Part shown: positions 43,604-52,907 of the stretch, piece after piece | Position numbering within the stretch: position 1 is the first letter of the stretch | Layout: every line of letters begins with the position of its first letter | Assembly (NCBI RefSeq): GCF_014199945.1 | Contig: NZ_JACHOR010000001.1 | Location: forward strand, 496,001-560,000 | DNA length: 64,000 nt | Origin: Brevundimonas variabilis | GTDB taxonomy: Bacteria; Pseudomonadota; Alphaproteobacteria; Caulobacterales; Caulobacteraceae | Direction of reading: 5' to 3' | Made by a program: the position numbers and the translations under genes | Notes under the pieces: generated by a model | What the model saw: only the letters and a program-made list of their open reading frames with translations | What the model was told of the DNA's origin: nothing | Databases searched by the model: none

Positions 43604-44740
43604 ATGAGCGACCATTCCCACATCCGTCCCTGGCGCCACATCGAGCGTCGCGTCAGCCGCAAGATCCGCGTCGGCTCGGTGGAGGTCGGCGGCGGTGCCC
43701 CCATCTCGGTCCAGTCGATGACCAATACGCCGACGACGGACGCCGCCGCGACCATCGACCAGATCCGTCAACTGGAGGAGGCCGGGGCCGACATCGTGCG
43801 CGTGTCCTGCCCCGACCCGGAATCGACCGCGGCCTTCCGCACCATTGCCCGCGAGGCCAAGGTGCCCCTCGTTGCCGACATCCATTTTCACTACAAGCGC
43901 GGGATCGAGGCTGCAGAGGCCGGTGCGGCCTGCCTGCGCATCAACCCGGGCAATATCGGCAATGCCTCGCGCGTCCGCGACGTGATTCAGGCCGCCAAGG
44001 ACTATGGCTGTTCCATGCGGATCGGCGTCAACGCCGGCTCGCTGGAAAAGGAACTGCTGGAAAAGTACGGCGAGCCCTGCCCGGAGGCCATGGTCGAGAG
44101 CGCTCTCAGCCACGCCCGGATCCTGCAGGACCACGACTTCCACGAGTTCAAGATTTCGGTGAAGGCCTCAGACCCCTTCCTGACGGTCGCGGCCTATCAG
44201 CAATTGGCCGAAGCCATCGACTGCCCCCTGCATCTCGGCGTGACCGAGGCCGGACCCCTGCGCAGCGGCACGATCAAGTCCGCCATCGGCATGGGCAATA
44301 TGCTGTGGGCCGGGATCGGCGACACGATCCGCGTCTCCCTCGCCGCCGACCCGGTCGAGGAGATCAAGGTCGGGTTCGACATCCTGAAATCGCTGGGCCT
44401 GCGGCACCGGGGCGTCAACATCATCGCCTGCCCGTCCTGCGCCCGTCAGGGGTTCAACGTCATCGAGACGGTTGGCATCCTTGAAGAGAAGCTGGCCCAC
44501 ATCTCGACCCCGATGTCGCTGTCGATCATCGGATGCGTGGTCAACGGTCCGGGCGAGGCCCTGTATACGGATGTGGGCTTCACGGGCGGCGGTGCCGGCT
44601 CCGGCATGGTCTATCTGAACGGCAAGATCGCACACAAACTGGCCAATACGGCCATGGTCGACGAGATCGTCGACATGGTGGAAGCCAAGGCTGCTGAGCT
44701 GAACGCCGCCCGCGACGCCCAGCTTCAGGCAGCGGAATGA
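43604..44740 (+). CDS. ispG: 4-hydroxy-3-methylbut-2-enyl diphosphate synthase
   Basis: A 378-residue [4Fe-4S] enzyme of the non-mevalonate isoprenoid pathway converting MEcPP to [52 protein letters not shown] and [11 protein letters not shown] (cluster Cys) are diagnostic. ATG 43604 begins [10 protein letters not shown]; longer in-frame starts run through the preceding gene's tail. It overlaps the GST gene by 4 bases. Confidence 0.96.
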   Translation: MSDHSHIRPWRHIERRVSRKIRVGSVEVGGGAPISVQSMTNTPTTDAAATIDQIRQLEEAGADIVRVSCPDPESTAAFRTIAREAKVPLVADIHFHYKRGIEAAEAGAACLRINPGNIGNASRVRDVIQAAKDYGCSMRIGVNAGSLEKELLEKYGEPCPEAMVESALSHARILQDHDFHEFKISVKASDPFLTVAAYQQLAEAIDCPLHLGVTEAGPLRSGTIKSAIGMGNMLWAGIGDTIRVSLAADPVEEIKVGFDILKSLGLRHRGVNIIACPSCARQGFNVIETVGILEEKLAHISTPMSLSIIGCVVNGPGEALYTDVGFTGGGAGSGMVYLNGKIAHKLANTAMVDEIVDMVEAKAAELNAARDAQLQAAE

Positions 44741-45333
44741 AACTTTACATCACCATCCCTTCGCCGTTTGCCCGCAAATGCCGGATCGTCGCCCGCGAAA
44801 AGGGTCTGTCCGACCGGATCGAGGAGATCGTGGTCGATCCCTATGCCAATGCGCCGGAGCTTCTGGCGACCAATCCCGTGGTCCAGGTCCCGACCCTGAT
44901 CGCGACCGATGGTCTGCCGATCACCGACAGTCCGGTGATCTGTGACTGGCTGGACGCCCACGGAAGCGGAACACCTCTGATGCCGCGCGATGGCGCAGAG
45001 CGTTGGCAGGTCAAGCGGATCGAGACCCTCGGCAATGCCGCCCTGGAAATGGGCGTGAAACTGGTGCTCGAAAAGCGGCGGCCCGAACAGGAACGCTCCC
45101 CGTCCTGGATCGCGCGCTGGACCGAGAACATGGGCCGCGCGCTGGACGCGCTCGAAGCCGCGGACCTGCGAGCCGATCCTCTGGACATGGGGGTCATCAC
45201 GGCGGGTGTCGCGGTCAGCTGGATCGGTTTCCGGCATCCGGACTTCGACTGGAAGACAGGACGGCCGGGGCTGGTCGCGCTTCAGGCAGCACTTGAGCAA
45301 CGCCCGAGCTTCATCGCGACGGCACCGACCTGA
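44737..45333 (+). CDS. Glutathione S-transferase family protein
   Basis: A 198-residue protein with a thioredoxin-like N-terminal half ([38 protein letters not shown], where the ITDSPVI segment binds the gamma-glutamyl group) and an all-helical C-terminal half. The active Ser/Cys position at SPFARK suggests a Ser-type enzyme. The substrate is unknown. It starts inside the ispG stop (ATGA), so it is coupled, although no functional link is evident. Confidence 0.9.
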   Translation: MKLYITIPSPFARKCRIVAREKGLSDRIEEIVVDPYANAPELLATNPVVQVPTLIATDGLPITDSPVICDWLDAHGSGTPLMPRDGAERWQVKRIETLGNAALEMGVKLVLEKRRPEQERSPSWIARWTENMGRALDALEAADLRADPLDMGVITAGVAVSWIGFRHPDFDWKTGRPGLVALQAALEQRPSFIATAPT

Positions 45334-45336
45334 CGG

Positions 45337-46119
45337 TTAGCCGATGACGCCCGCCAGCTGCAGGCCCTGAAACCCGGCCAGGAAGAGCAGAAGGCCGCCG
45401 ACCCCATAGGTCAGGGCCCGGCGCGGAACCTTCTTGGTGATCAGTCCGGCAAAGGGGGCGGCGATCAGGCCACCGACCACCAGTCCGGCAACTGCCGTGA
45501 AATGGTTCTGGATGGCGTCGGCATCTTCCCAGTGCCCCGTGACCAAGGCCCAGACGAACGTCGCCGAGATGGCCACCGTGACGAGGAATTCCGCTGCATT
45601 GGCGGTTCCGATGGCGCGGCGCGGTTCAGATCCTGCCCCGACAAGGGTGGACGACACGGTCGGCCCCCATCCCCCGCCACCGATGGCGTCGAAGAAGCCG
45701 CCGACCACGCCCAGCGGCGCGACGATCCAGGCGGGGCGGATGCGCTTGGGCTCCACGTCATGGCCTGCCCGCCAAAGGATGTAGACACCCATGATGGCCA
45801 GGTAGGCGATGATGAAGGGCTTGATCATGCTGCCGTCGATGCCCGCCAGCACATAGGCCCCCAGGATGCCTCCGATCACGCCGGCGCTGGCCAGCGGGAT
45901 GAACAGCCGCCATTCGACATTCTTGTGCCAGATGTGTGATCCTGCCGAAGCGGCAGTGGTGAAAACCTCGGCACCGTGGACGCTGGCCGAGGCGGTCGCA
46001 GGCGGAACGCCGAACGCCAGCAGGACCGACGATGAGATCACGCCATAGGCCATGCCCAGCGCACCGTCGATCGACTGGGCTACGACCCCGACCAGCAGGA
46101 ACAGCAGAAAGGTTTCCAT
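45337..46119 (-). CDS. TSUP-family membrane permease (TauE/SafE-like)
   Basis: A 260-residue membrane protein with about eight hydrophobic segments and the two TSUP repeats: VAQSIDGALGMAYGV in the N-terminal half and GGFFDAIGGGGWGP in the C-terminal half. The family exports or imports sulfite, sulfonates or related anions. ATG 46119 gives METFLLFLL and is preceded by a G-rich stretch. It is convergent with the GST gene, with 3 bases between stops. Confidence 0.9.
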   Translation of the reverse strand: METFLLFLLVGVVAQSIDGALGMAYGVISSSVLLAFGVPPATASASVHGAEVFTTAASAGSHIWHKNVEWRLFIPLASAGVIGGILGAYVLAGIDGSMIKPFIIAYLAIMGVYILWRAGHDVEPKRIRPAWIVAPLGVVGGFFDAIGGGGWGPTVSSTLVGAGSEPRRAIGTANAAEFLVTVAISATFVWALVTGHWEDADAIQNHFTAVAGLVVGGLIAAPFAGLITKKVPRRALTYGVGGLLLFLAGFQGLQLAGVIG

Positions 46120-46203
46120 CGAGCCCCCTGTTCGAAAAACCATCCTTAGCCCGCCCCCCGGCTCCGGCGCAGCGCAAATAACTGCCGAGGTCCTTTAGCG
46201 TTG

Positions 46204-46842
46204 CTATGAAGGTTCGACGGGCGGCCGGGTGGCGCGGGCCACGGCATCGAGGACGTCTGCGGTGCCATACGGTTTGATGACGATGCCCTGGGCGAGCGCT
46301 GCGTGCTGTGCGGTTGCACTGACATCGCCAGACAGAAAGATGCTGGGTACCCCCCACCTGTCGCGCAGGGCTCTCGCCAGGTCTGCGCCCGTCCCGTCAC
46401 CGGAGAGATTGATGTCCAGGAGGGCAAGATCGATCGTATGGAGCGCTGCGGACACTTCAGCCGCTTCTGCATTGTGGAAGGGCCCGATCACGCGATGGCC
46501 CGCATCGGCCAGGGCTTCGGTGAGTTCCAGCGCCATGGCGGGGTCATCCTCGACGACCATGAGGGTCAGGCTGCTACTCGCGTCGGTCACGAAGGTTCGC
46601 GCTTCCGTCCCGGGAGCCTGTCGCACAAGCACGGCCCGGAGGTCACGCCAGATGGCCTGGGCGGGCCGGTCTGTATCCAGATCGAAGATCCCGGCCATGG
46701 CGATCAGCTCGTCCTGGCCTTCTGCGGACAGCACAGCATCGCTTTCGCCCAGCCGCGCGTCATAGAGCGCGCAGAGCCGGGCCACGTTTTCGTCGTGGGG
46801 TTTGCGATCATCGAGTCCGGTATTCAAGGTCGCGTCGTACAT
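46204..46842 (-). CDS. Response regulator with C-terminal receiver and unassigned N-terminal domain
   Basis: A 212-residue protein. The C-terminal receiver (from about residue 92) shows MVVEDDPAM (acidic pair), LLDINLSGDGTG (phosphoacceptor Asp), FLSGD and IVIKPYG (Lys). The roughly 90-residue N-terminal part (VARLCALYDARLGESDAVL, IWRDLRAVL) is helical and not a DNA-binding domain I recognise. AGGAGGG sits just before ATG 46842. PhyR also has a C-terminal receiver, but its N-terminal sigma-like domain is larger and differs. No kinase gene adjoins. Confidence 0.83.
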   Translation of the reverse strand: MYDATLNTGLDDRKPHDENVARLCALYDARLGESDAVLSAEGQDELIAMAGIFDLDTDRPAQAIWRDLRAVLVRQAPGTEARTFVTDASSSLTLMVVEDDPAMALELTEALADAGHRVIGPFHNAEAAEVSAALHTIDLALLDINLSGDGTGADLARALRDRWGVPSIFLSGDVSATAQHAALAQGIVIKPYGTADVLDAVARATRPPVEPS

Positions 46843-46922
46843 GGTGCCCTCCTGTTCAACGTCCACTCAACCTAGGCGCTCTGGCGCATCCGCAAACCCG
46901 GCTGACGACCTTGTGACGGGTC

Positions 46923-46950
46923 GATCACGGGGACTGGCGCATCCGTGATC
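46923..46950. promoter_or_regulatory. Perfect 8-base inverted repeat between the response regulator and prfA
   Basis: GATCACGG (46923-46930) and CCGTGATC (46943-46950) flank 12 bases. The 12-mer CTGGCGCATCCG within and beside it (46934-46945) also occurs at 46881-46892. It may be an operator or an attenuating hairpin for the response regulator or prfA. Confidence 0.4.
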
Positions 46951-47037
46951 CCATCCACGCCCTGCATCGACACAGGCCGGGTCAAGGCGTAAGGCTCCCG
47001 GCCTTCCGATTTGTCCCCGTTCAGAGGTTTCCCGTCC

Positions 47038-48104
<1,067 letters not shown>

Positions 48105-48105
<1 letters not shown>

Positions 48106-48287
48106 TGGCGGGCCTGAAGGACAAGCGAGGCTTCATCGACAAGGACCGGCTGGACCTGTCCGAGCGTCAGGCTGTCGAATACTGGATGAAGCGCTGGGGT
48201 GTGACCCGGGACCAGATCACCGCCGCCCACCGCAAGGCCGGCCGCATGGTCAAGGACATCGCCGCCGAACTGGGCAAGAAGCGCTAG
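48105..48287 (+). CDS. DUF3606 mini-protein
   Basis: A 60-residue protein of the DUF3606 family: KRGFIDKDRLDLSERQAVEYW, then KRWGVTRDQITAAHRKAG and VKDIAAELGK. It is basic and helical, with no known function; the DxxRLDLxExxEVxYW-like pattern is the basis of the call. The ATG overlaps the prfA stop by one base, so translation is probably coupled. Its TAG shares CTAG with the convergent lipoprotein gene. Confidence 0.88.
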
Positions 48288-48499
48288 CTGCCGATCCGTC
48301 CCGACGCCTGGCCGGTGATCCGGCAGACATAGTCGTTCTGCGGTCGGCCGCTTTCGCCGCCGGTCGGCGACAGAATGCCGCCCCGCTCCCGACATGAGGC
48401 GACAAGGGCGTCGTATTCGGCAGAATAGCTGTTGACCGTTCCAGTGCTGGCGCAGGCTGCGAGCAGCGCCAGGGTCGAGATCAGAACCAGATTACGCAT
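48284..48499 (-). CDS. Small outer-membrane-type lipoprotein
   Basis: A 71-residue protein with a canonical lipobox, LLAAC, after MRNLVLISTLA; lipidation at Cys16 is expected. The mature part, SAEYDALVASCRERGGIL followed by SGRPQNDYVCRITG, has two Cys that could form a disulfide. GAGGAG lies 8 bases before ATG 48499. No family is recognised. It is divergent from ccmC and convergent with DUF3606. Confidence 0.85.
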   Translation of the reverse strand: MRNLVLISTLALLAACASTGTVNSYSAEYDALVASCRERGGILSPTGGESGRPQNDYVCRITGQASGRIGS

Positions 48500-48607
48500 T
48501 GTAAGACTCCTCTGGGCGTCAGGATGCGCCGTATCGGCCGGCGTTTCCAGAGGGCGCGACGCAGGCGTCGCTTGCCGCCGGGCGTTGGTCCGCGTAATCG
48601 CACGCTG

Positions 48608-49327
48608 ATGTTCGGCCTTGCCAATCCCGACCGCTTCATGCGCTTCACCCGACCTGTGACACCTGTCGCCTGGGTCGTTGCCGGCGTGTTGCTGGTGGTG
48701 GGCACCTGGCTGAGCTTCACCGCCCCCGGCGACTACCAGCAGGGCGATACGGTGCGGATCATGTTCGTCCATGTGCCCGCCGCCTCGCTGGGTCTGATGA
48801 TCTATGGAGCGCTGGGCGTATCGAGCTTCTTTGCCCTGGTGTTCCGCCATCCGCTCGCCGATGCAGCGGCTCGGGCTGCGGCCCTTCCCGGGGCGGCCTA
48901 TACGGCTCTGGCCCTTGTGACCGGCTCGCTGTGGGGCCAGCCGATGTGGGGAACCTGGTGGGTCTGGGATGCGCGCCTGACCAGTGTGCTGGTGCTGTTC
49001 CTGTTCTACCTCGGCTATATCGCGCTGCGCAGCGCGATAGACGATGAGGCCAAGGCTGCGCGGGCCGCCGCCGTCCTGGGTCTGGTCGGGCTGATCAACC
49101 TGCCGATCGTCAAATTTTCCGTCGACTGGTGGAATACCCTTCACCAGCCCGCCTCCTTGCTGCGCGCGGGCGGAACGTCGCTGGATCCGGTCTTCCTGTG
49201 GCCGCTGTTGACCATGATGGCCGCGTTTGGCGCGCTGTTCCTGGCCATCTGGCTGAGCGCGATCCGGACCGAGATCGTCCGGCGCCGGGTCATGAGCCTG
49301 CGGGCCCGTGCGGCCCAGAACGCCTAG
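48608..49327 (+). CDS. ccmC: Heme export/cytochrome c maturation protein CcmC
   Basis: A 239-residue membrane protein that loads heme onto CcmE in the periplasm. It has six hydrophobic helices and the tryptophan-rich heme motif WGTWWVWDARLTS. The external His ligands are in MFVHVPAASLG and NTLHQPASL. MFGLANPDRFMRF at ATG 48608 is the usual start. It is followed 9 bases later by ccmD and then ccmG. The ccmA and ccmB ABC-exporter genes that often precede it are not upstream here. Confidence 0.95.
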   Translation: MFGLANPDRFMRFTRPVTPVAWVVAGVLLVVGTWLSFTAPGDYQQGDTVRIMFVHVPAASLGLMIYGALGVSSFFALVFRHPLADAAARAAALPGAAYTALALVTGSLWGQPMWGTWWVWDARLTSVLVLFLFYLGYIALRSAIDDEAKAARAAAVLGLVGLINLPIVKFSVDWWNTLHQPASLLRAGGTSLDPVFLWPLLTMMAAFGALFLAIWLSAIRTEIVRRRVMSLRARAAQNA

Positions 49328-49336
49328 GGACAAACG

Positions 49337-49513
49337 ATGCTGGACCTCGACATGAGCCCTTACGGGGCCTTCGTCTGGCCCGCCTGGGCGATCACCGCCG
49401 TGGTCATGGCCGGGCTGGTGGCACGGGCCCTTGCGGCCTCGAAACGCTGGAAGGCCGAACTGAAACGCCTCGAGGCCGAGGCGGAAAAACCCGGCACAGG
49501 CCCCGACGCATGA
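49337..49513 (+). CDS. ccmD: Heme exporter protein CcmD
   Basis: A 58-residue single-span membrane protein found by reading between ccmC and ccmG. The sequence begins MLDLDMSPYGAFVWPAWA, then a hydrophobic helix ITAVVMAGLVARALAA and a basic, charged cytoplasmic tail (KRWKAELKRLEAEAEK). The P-YGAFVWPA-W pattern is typical of CcmD, which helps release heme-loaded CcmE from CcmABC. It starts 9 bases after ccmC and overlaps ccmG by 4 bases (ATGA). Confidence 0.92.
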   Translation: MLDLDMSPYGAFVWPAWAITAVVMAGLVARALAASKRWKAELKRLEAEAEKPGTGPDA

Positions 49514-50061
49514 ACCGCTGGTTTGCGGTCGTGCCGCTGGTCGTTCTGGTCGCTCTGGCGGCCCTGTTCATTGGCTGGTCGCTGAAACGGGATCCGGCCT
49601 TCAAGCCCGACGCCCTCATCGGACAACCGATTCCGGCCACGGTCCTGCCCGTTCTCACAGATGCCGTCGCCGGACCGGCCACCGGGAGCCTGGCCTCTGT
49701 CGCTGCGTCGGCCGGCGGCCCGGTCGTGGTCAATATCTTCGCCAGCTGGTGCGCGCCCTGCCGGGTCGAACACCCCCGGCTGATGGCGCTGCAGGCCCAG
49801 GGCGTCACAGTCATCGGGGTCGCCTACAAGGATGAGCCCGAGGCCACGCGCGCCTTTCTGGATGAGCTGGGGGATCCCTTCACGACCGTTCTGGTCGACC
49901 GCGAGGGCCGCGCCGGACTGGACCTCGGCGTTTCGGGTGTGCCCGAGAGCTTCGTCATCGACGCCAATGGAATCGTTGTGGCCAAACATTCCGGCCCGCT
50001 GATCGAGGACGCCGACGTGGCCCGCCTGACCGCCGCACTCGCGGGGTCTTCAGGGCGTTAA
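49510..50061 (+). CDS. ccmG: Periplasmic thiol-disulfide oxidoreductase CcmG/DsbE
   Basis: A 183-residue thioredoxin-fold protein that keeps apocytochrome c thiols reduced for heme attachment. It has an N-terminal membrane anchor (residues 5-25, FAVVPLVVLVALAALFIG), the active site ASWCAPCRVEHP, the glutamate-containing IGVAYKDEPEAT typical of CcmG, and the cis-Pro loop GVSGVPESFVID. It is translationally coupled to ccmD. Confidence 0.95.
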   Translation: MNRWFAVVPLVVLVALAALFIGWSLKRDPAFKPDALIGQPIPATVLPVLTDAVAGPATGSLASVAASAGGPVVVNIFASWCAPCRVEHPRLMALQAQGVTVIGVAYKDEPEATRAFLDELGDPFTTVLVDREGRAGLDLGVSGVPESFVIDANGIVVAKHSGPLIEDADVARLTAALAGSSGR

Positions 50062-50088
50062 CCCTTTCTCGACGGGTTTCATTAACCC
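50058..50088. promoter_or_regulatory. Two TTAACCC direct repeats, CtrA half-site-like
   Basis: TTAACCC occurs at 50058-50064 and 50082-50088, just upstream of the small gene at 50096. TTAA-containing elements are CtrA recognition half sites in Caulobacterales, but the 24-base spacing is not the canonical TTAA-N7-TTAA. Confidence 0.3.
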
Positions 50089-50095
50089 TGTCGGC

Positions 50096-50338
50096 ATGAA
50101 TGCGATTCGTCCCGATCTTCCCCTTCTGCCCGGCGTGCGACCCCAGCCGGGTGCCGCTCCGGATGTGCGGGCGGCCTTCTTCCGCGCGGCGCTGGATCAG
50201 GTTCAGGCCGTTGCGCCGCAGCCCCTGCCTGTCCCTGCGCGTGCCGCCGAGCCGACGAACCGGGCCTCGGCAGCCGCCTCGCTTGAAACACCGACGCGCG
50301 ACATGCGACCCGGAAGCCTGCTCGACATCCTGATCTAG
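50096..50338 (+). CDS. Small Pro/Ala-rich protein, function unknown
   Basis: An 80-residue protein with no membrane segment: MNAIRPDLPLLPGVRPQP, then VRAAFFRAALDQVQAVA and a C-terminal RPGSLLDILI. The short C-terminal RPGxLLDI block looks like a conserved tail found, from memory, in other Caulobacterales small proteins; the role is unknown. The ATG is 34 bases after ccmG, following two TTAACCC motifs. An overlapping plus-strand frame has no such motif and is rejected. Its TAG shares CTAG with the convergent flavoprotein gene. Confidence 0.65.
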   Translation: MNAIRPDLPLLPGVRPQPGAAPDVRAAFFRAALDQVQAVAPQPLPVPARAAEPTNRASAAASLETPTRDMRPGSLLDILI

Positions 50339-51564
50339 GGCGTCGCTGCGGCTGCCACCGCCTTCATCGACACGGACTTGTCGGCCAGGGCGACGGGATC
50401 GACGGGCGTCCCCCGGGCGATCAGCTGGCGCCCCATCATGAACTCGGGCCCGGCGTTGACGGCCTCGACGCTGACGATCGTGTCACCCTTCAGATGGAAG
50501 ACGGCGAAGCTGCGATCCGCTGGACTGCCACGCAGGATGCGGCGCTCGGCCTCGAACGGCAGGCCGGCGATCTGCAGCTTGACGTCATACTGGTCGGACC
50601 AGAACCACGGCACCTCTGGGGCTGGGGCCGGACGGTCCGTGATCGCACAGGCGCACTGACGGGCCTGTTCCAGCGCATTGGGCACGCTTTCCAGCCGGTG
50701 CATGATCCCGCCATGGACGGGAATCGGATGGCGGGTCACGTCGCCGATGGCAAAGATCGCGGGATCGGATGTGCGGGCGAACCCGTCGACGAGGATGCCC
50801 CCAGAGTGTTCGCGATCGCAGGCCAGACCCGAGTCATGGGCCAGCTGGTCATCTGCGACGGCCCCGACGCCGACCAGCGTGACATCGGCCTCGACCAGAG
50901 ACCCGTCAGACAGCCGGACACCGCCCGCCTCGAAGCCTGCGACCTCTGCAGACAGACGGATGCCGACGCCGTGGCCTTCATGCAGGGTGGTGAAGAAGGC
51001 GGACAGCTCCGGAGACGCGACGCGCGCCAGGACCCGGTCCATCCGCTCGATGACCACGACCTCGGCCCCGAGTGCGCGGGCGGAGGCGGCCGCCTCCAGT
51101 CCGACATAGCCGCCGCCGACCACGGCCAGCCGGCGCCCCGGGCCGAGCTGGCCTTTCAGCCGTTCGGCATCTTCCAGCGTCCGCAGTTCGATCAGGTCTG
51201 TCCGGTCCGCACCCGGGATCGGCAGCTTCCGGGCCCGCGACCCGGTGGCCAGAACCAGGACATCCCAGGTCTCGACGCCGCCGTCGGCAAAGGTCACCGT
51301 CCGCCCGGCTCGATCGATCGCCGTGGCAAGGCTGCCGGGCCGGAAGTCGATGGAATGTTCGGCATAGAAACTCAGCGGTCGCAGCAGCAGGCCATCGAGG
51401 TCCGCTTCACCCTTCAGCCAGGCCTTCGACAGCGGCGGCCTCTGATACGGCGCAGACGCCTCCGCTCCGGCCAGGACGATCTCGCCCGCAAACCCGTATT
51501 GCCGGAGCAGTGCCGCAGCCGTGCCGCCCGCATGTCCCGCACCGATGATCAGAACCTTGGCCAT
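50335..51564 (-). CDS. NAD(P)H-dependent ferredoxin/rubredoxin reductase-type flavoprotein
   Basis: A 409-residue FAD enzyme. FAD binding is seen in LIIGAGHAGGTAAALLRQ and IFAIGDVTRHP, NAD binding in LAVVGGGYVGLEAAASARALG, and the substrate-side motif in PYQRPPLSKAWL. The C-terminal reductase domain contains VPWFWSDQYDVKLQIAG. It matches the ferredoxin reductases that feed electrons to cytochrome P450 or Rieske oxygenases; no such partner lies nearby. ATG 51564 (MAKVLIIGAG) is preferred to ATG 51585. Confidence 0.9.
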   Translation of the reverse strand: MAKVLIIGAGHAGGTAAALLRQYGFAGEIVLAGAEASAPYQRPPLSKAWLKGEADLDGLLLRPLSFYAEHSIDFRPGSLATAIDRAGRTVTFADGGVETWDVLVLATGSRARKLPIPGADRTDLIELRTLEDAERLKGQLGPGRRLAVVGGGYVGLEAAASARALGAEVVVIERMDRVLARVASPELSAFFTTLHEGHGVGIRLSAEVAGFEAGGVRLSDGSLVEADVTLVGVGAVADDQLAHDSGLACDREHSGGILVDGFARTSDPAIFAIGDVTRHPIPVHGGIMHRLESVPNALEQARQCACAITDRPAPAPEVPWFWSDQYDVKLQIAGLPFEAERRILRGSPADRSFAVFHLKGDTIVSVEAVNAGPEFMMGRQLIARGTPVDPVALADKSVSMKAVAAAATP

Positions 51565-51649
51565 GCCGATCAGATAGAGGTTCATCGCCGGTCGAGAAAG
51601 CCGGTCAGGCGGCACATCCCGATTTAGCGCCCTGCGCCAAAGGCAGGCC

Positions 51650-51682
51650 TTGACCGTTCCATTGTTACAGCATAGTGGAACG
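51650..51682 (+). promoter_or_regulatory. Promoter/operator candidate upstream of yerC-his operon
   Basis: TTGACC (51650-51655) could be a -35 box, with CATAGT or TAGTGG near 51671-51678 as a weak -10. Overlapping it is a perfect inverted repeat, CGTTCCA (51655-51661) and TGGAACG (51676-51682), with 14 bases between. It ends 4 bases before the yerC start codon. A repressor bound here would block the whole his cluster. Confidence 0.5.
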
Positions 51683-51686
51683 CGCC

Positions 51687-52019
51687 ATGACCGACTCCCT
51701 GTCGCCATCCTCGATCAACAAGGCCGCCGATGACCGGCTGGCCCTGTATGATGCGCTGCTGTGTCTGCAATCCCGCGAGGAGGTTGATGCCTTCATGGCG
51801 GATCTGTGCACGCCGTCGGAACTGCGTGCCTTTGCCGAGCGCTGGGCCGTGGCCCGGCTGCTCGATCAGCGGCTGCAGTCCTATCGCGAGATCGCCCAGG
51901 AGGCCGGAGCCAGCCCTACCACCGTCGTGCGCGTCGCGCGCTTCCTCAAGGACATGGACAACAACGGCTACCGCCTTGTCCTCGACCGCCAGAAACTGAC
52001 CCAGACCCCGAAAGCCTGA
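51687..52019 (+). CDS. YerC/YecD-family TrpR-like DNA-binding protein
   Basis: A 110-residue all-helical protein of the TrpR superfamily. LCTPSELRAFAERWAVARLL and YREIAQEAGASPTTVVRVARFL, with the helix-turn-helix in the latter, are typical of YerC/YecD. Such genes often precede hisG in alphaproteobacteria, so control of histidine synthesis is likely but unproven here. ATG 51687 is preferred to GTG 51675, which lies within the inverted repeat region. It starts 6 bases upstream of hisG. Confidence 0.88.
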   Translation: MTDSLSPSSINKAADDRLALYDALLCLQSREEVDAFMADLCTPSELRAFAERWAVARLLDQRLQSYREIAQEAGASPTTVVRVARFLKDMDNNGYRLVLDRQKLTQTPKA

Positions 52020-52025
52020 TCCAAA

Positions 52026-52907
52026 ATGAGTACCGTACAGGGGCGGCTTCGTATCGCCGTCCAGAAATCCGGCCGCCTGGCCGACCGCAGCCTCGACCTC
52101 GTGCGGGACGCAGGCTTGCGCGTCATCAAGGGCAACAATGACCTGCTGTATCGGGTCGAGAACTATCCGATCGACCTGCTGCGCGTCCGTGATGACGACA
52201 TCCCGACCTTCGTCGCCGATGGCGTCTGCGACCTCGGGATCGTCGGCGAGAATGTGCTGGAGGAAGGCCGCAACGGCGGGGCCAATGCCGAGGTGGTCAT
52301 GCCGCTGGGCTTCGGCCGCTGCACGCTGAAGCTCGCCGTCCCGCCAACGCTGGACTATGCCGGGCCGATGTCGCTGAACGGCAAGCGGATCGCGACGTCG
52401 TATCCCAGGATCCTGCAGCGCTATCTGGATGCCGAGGGCGTCAAGGCCGATATCGTCGTGATGCGCGGTGCCGTCGAGGTCGCCCCGCGTCTCAAGCTCG
52501 CCTCCGCCATCTGCGACCTGGTGTCGACCGGGGCGACGCTGGAGGCCAACGGCCTTGATGCGCGTGAGACGGTGTTCGAGAGCCAGGCCGTCCTGATCCG
52601 CTCGCCGTCCGGGCCCGAGCCGGCCCTGGCAAATCTGCTGGAATCGATCGTGGAGCGCATGAGCGGCGTCGTGTCCTCGCAGGGGGCCAAATATGTGATG
52701 CTGAATGCGCCGCGCAGCGCGCTGGATGCGATCACTGCCATCCTTCCGGGCGCCGGCGCTCCCACGGTCATGCCGCTGATGGGGCGTGATGACGCTGTGG
52801 CGGTGCATGCCGTTTGCCAGGAGGCCGTGTTCTGGGAAACGCTCGAGAAGCTGAAGGCGGCCGGGGCCTCGGCGATCCTCGTCCTGCCAATCGAAAAGAT
52901 GATGTGA
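52026..52907 (+). CDS. hisG: ATP phosphoribosyltransferase, long form
   Basis: A 293-residue enzyme coupling ATP and PRPP, the first and feedback-controlled step of histidine synthesis. LRIAVQKSGRLADRSLDLVRD opens the catalytic domain. CDLGIVGENVLEE and ICDLVSTGATLEANGL (the PRPP loop) follow. The C-terminal 75 residues form the ACT-like regulatory domain that binds histidine, so no separate HisZ is needed. It overlaps hisD by one base. Confidence 0.96.
   Translation: MSTVQGRLRIAVQKSGRLADRSLDLVRDAGLRVIKGNNDLLYRVENYPIDLLRVRDDDIPTFVADGVCDLGIVGENVLEEGRNGGANAEVVMPLGFGRCTLKLAVPPTLDYAGPMSLNGKRIATSYPRILQRYLDAEGVKADIVVMRGAVEVAPRLKLASAICDLVSTGATLEANGLDARETVFESQAVLIRSPSGPEPALANLLESIVERMSGVVSSQGAKYVMLNAPRSALDAITAILPGAGAPTVMPLMGRDDAVAVHAVCQEAVFWETLEKLKAAGASAILVLPIEKMM

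Noticed and set aside
46204..46842. Response regulator considered as PhyR
   Set aside because: PhyR has a sigma-factor-like N-terminal domain of about 130 residues and is longer; this N-terminus is about 90 residues without sigma motifs, and no nepR or ecfG gene is nearby.
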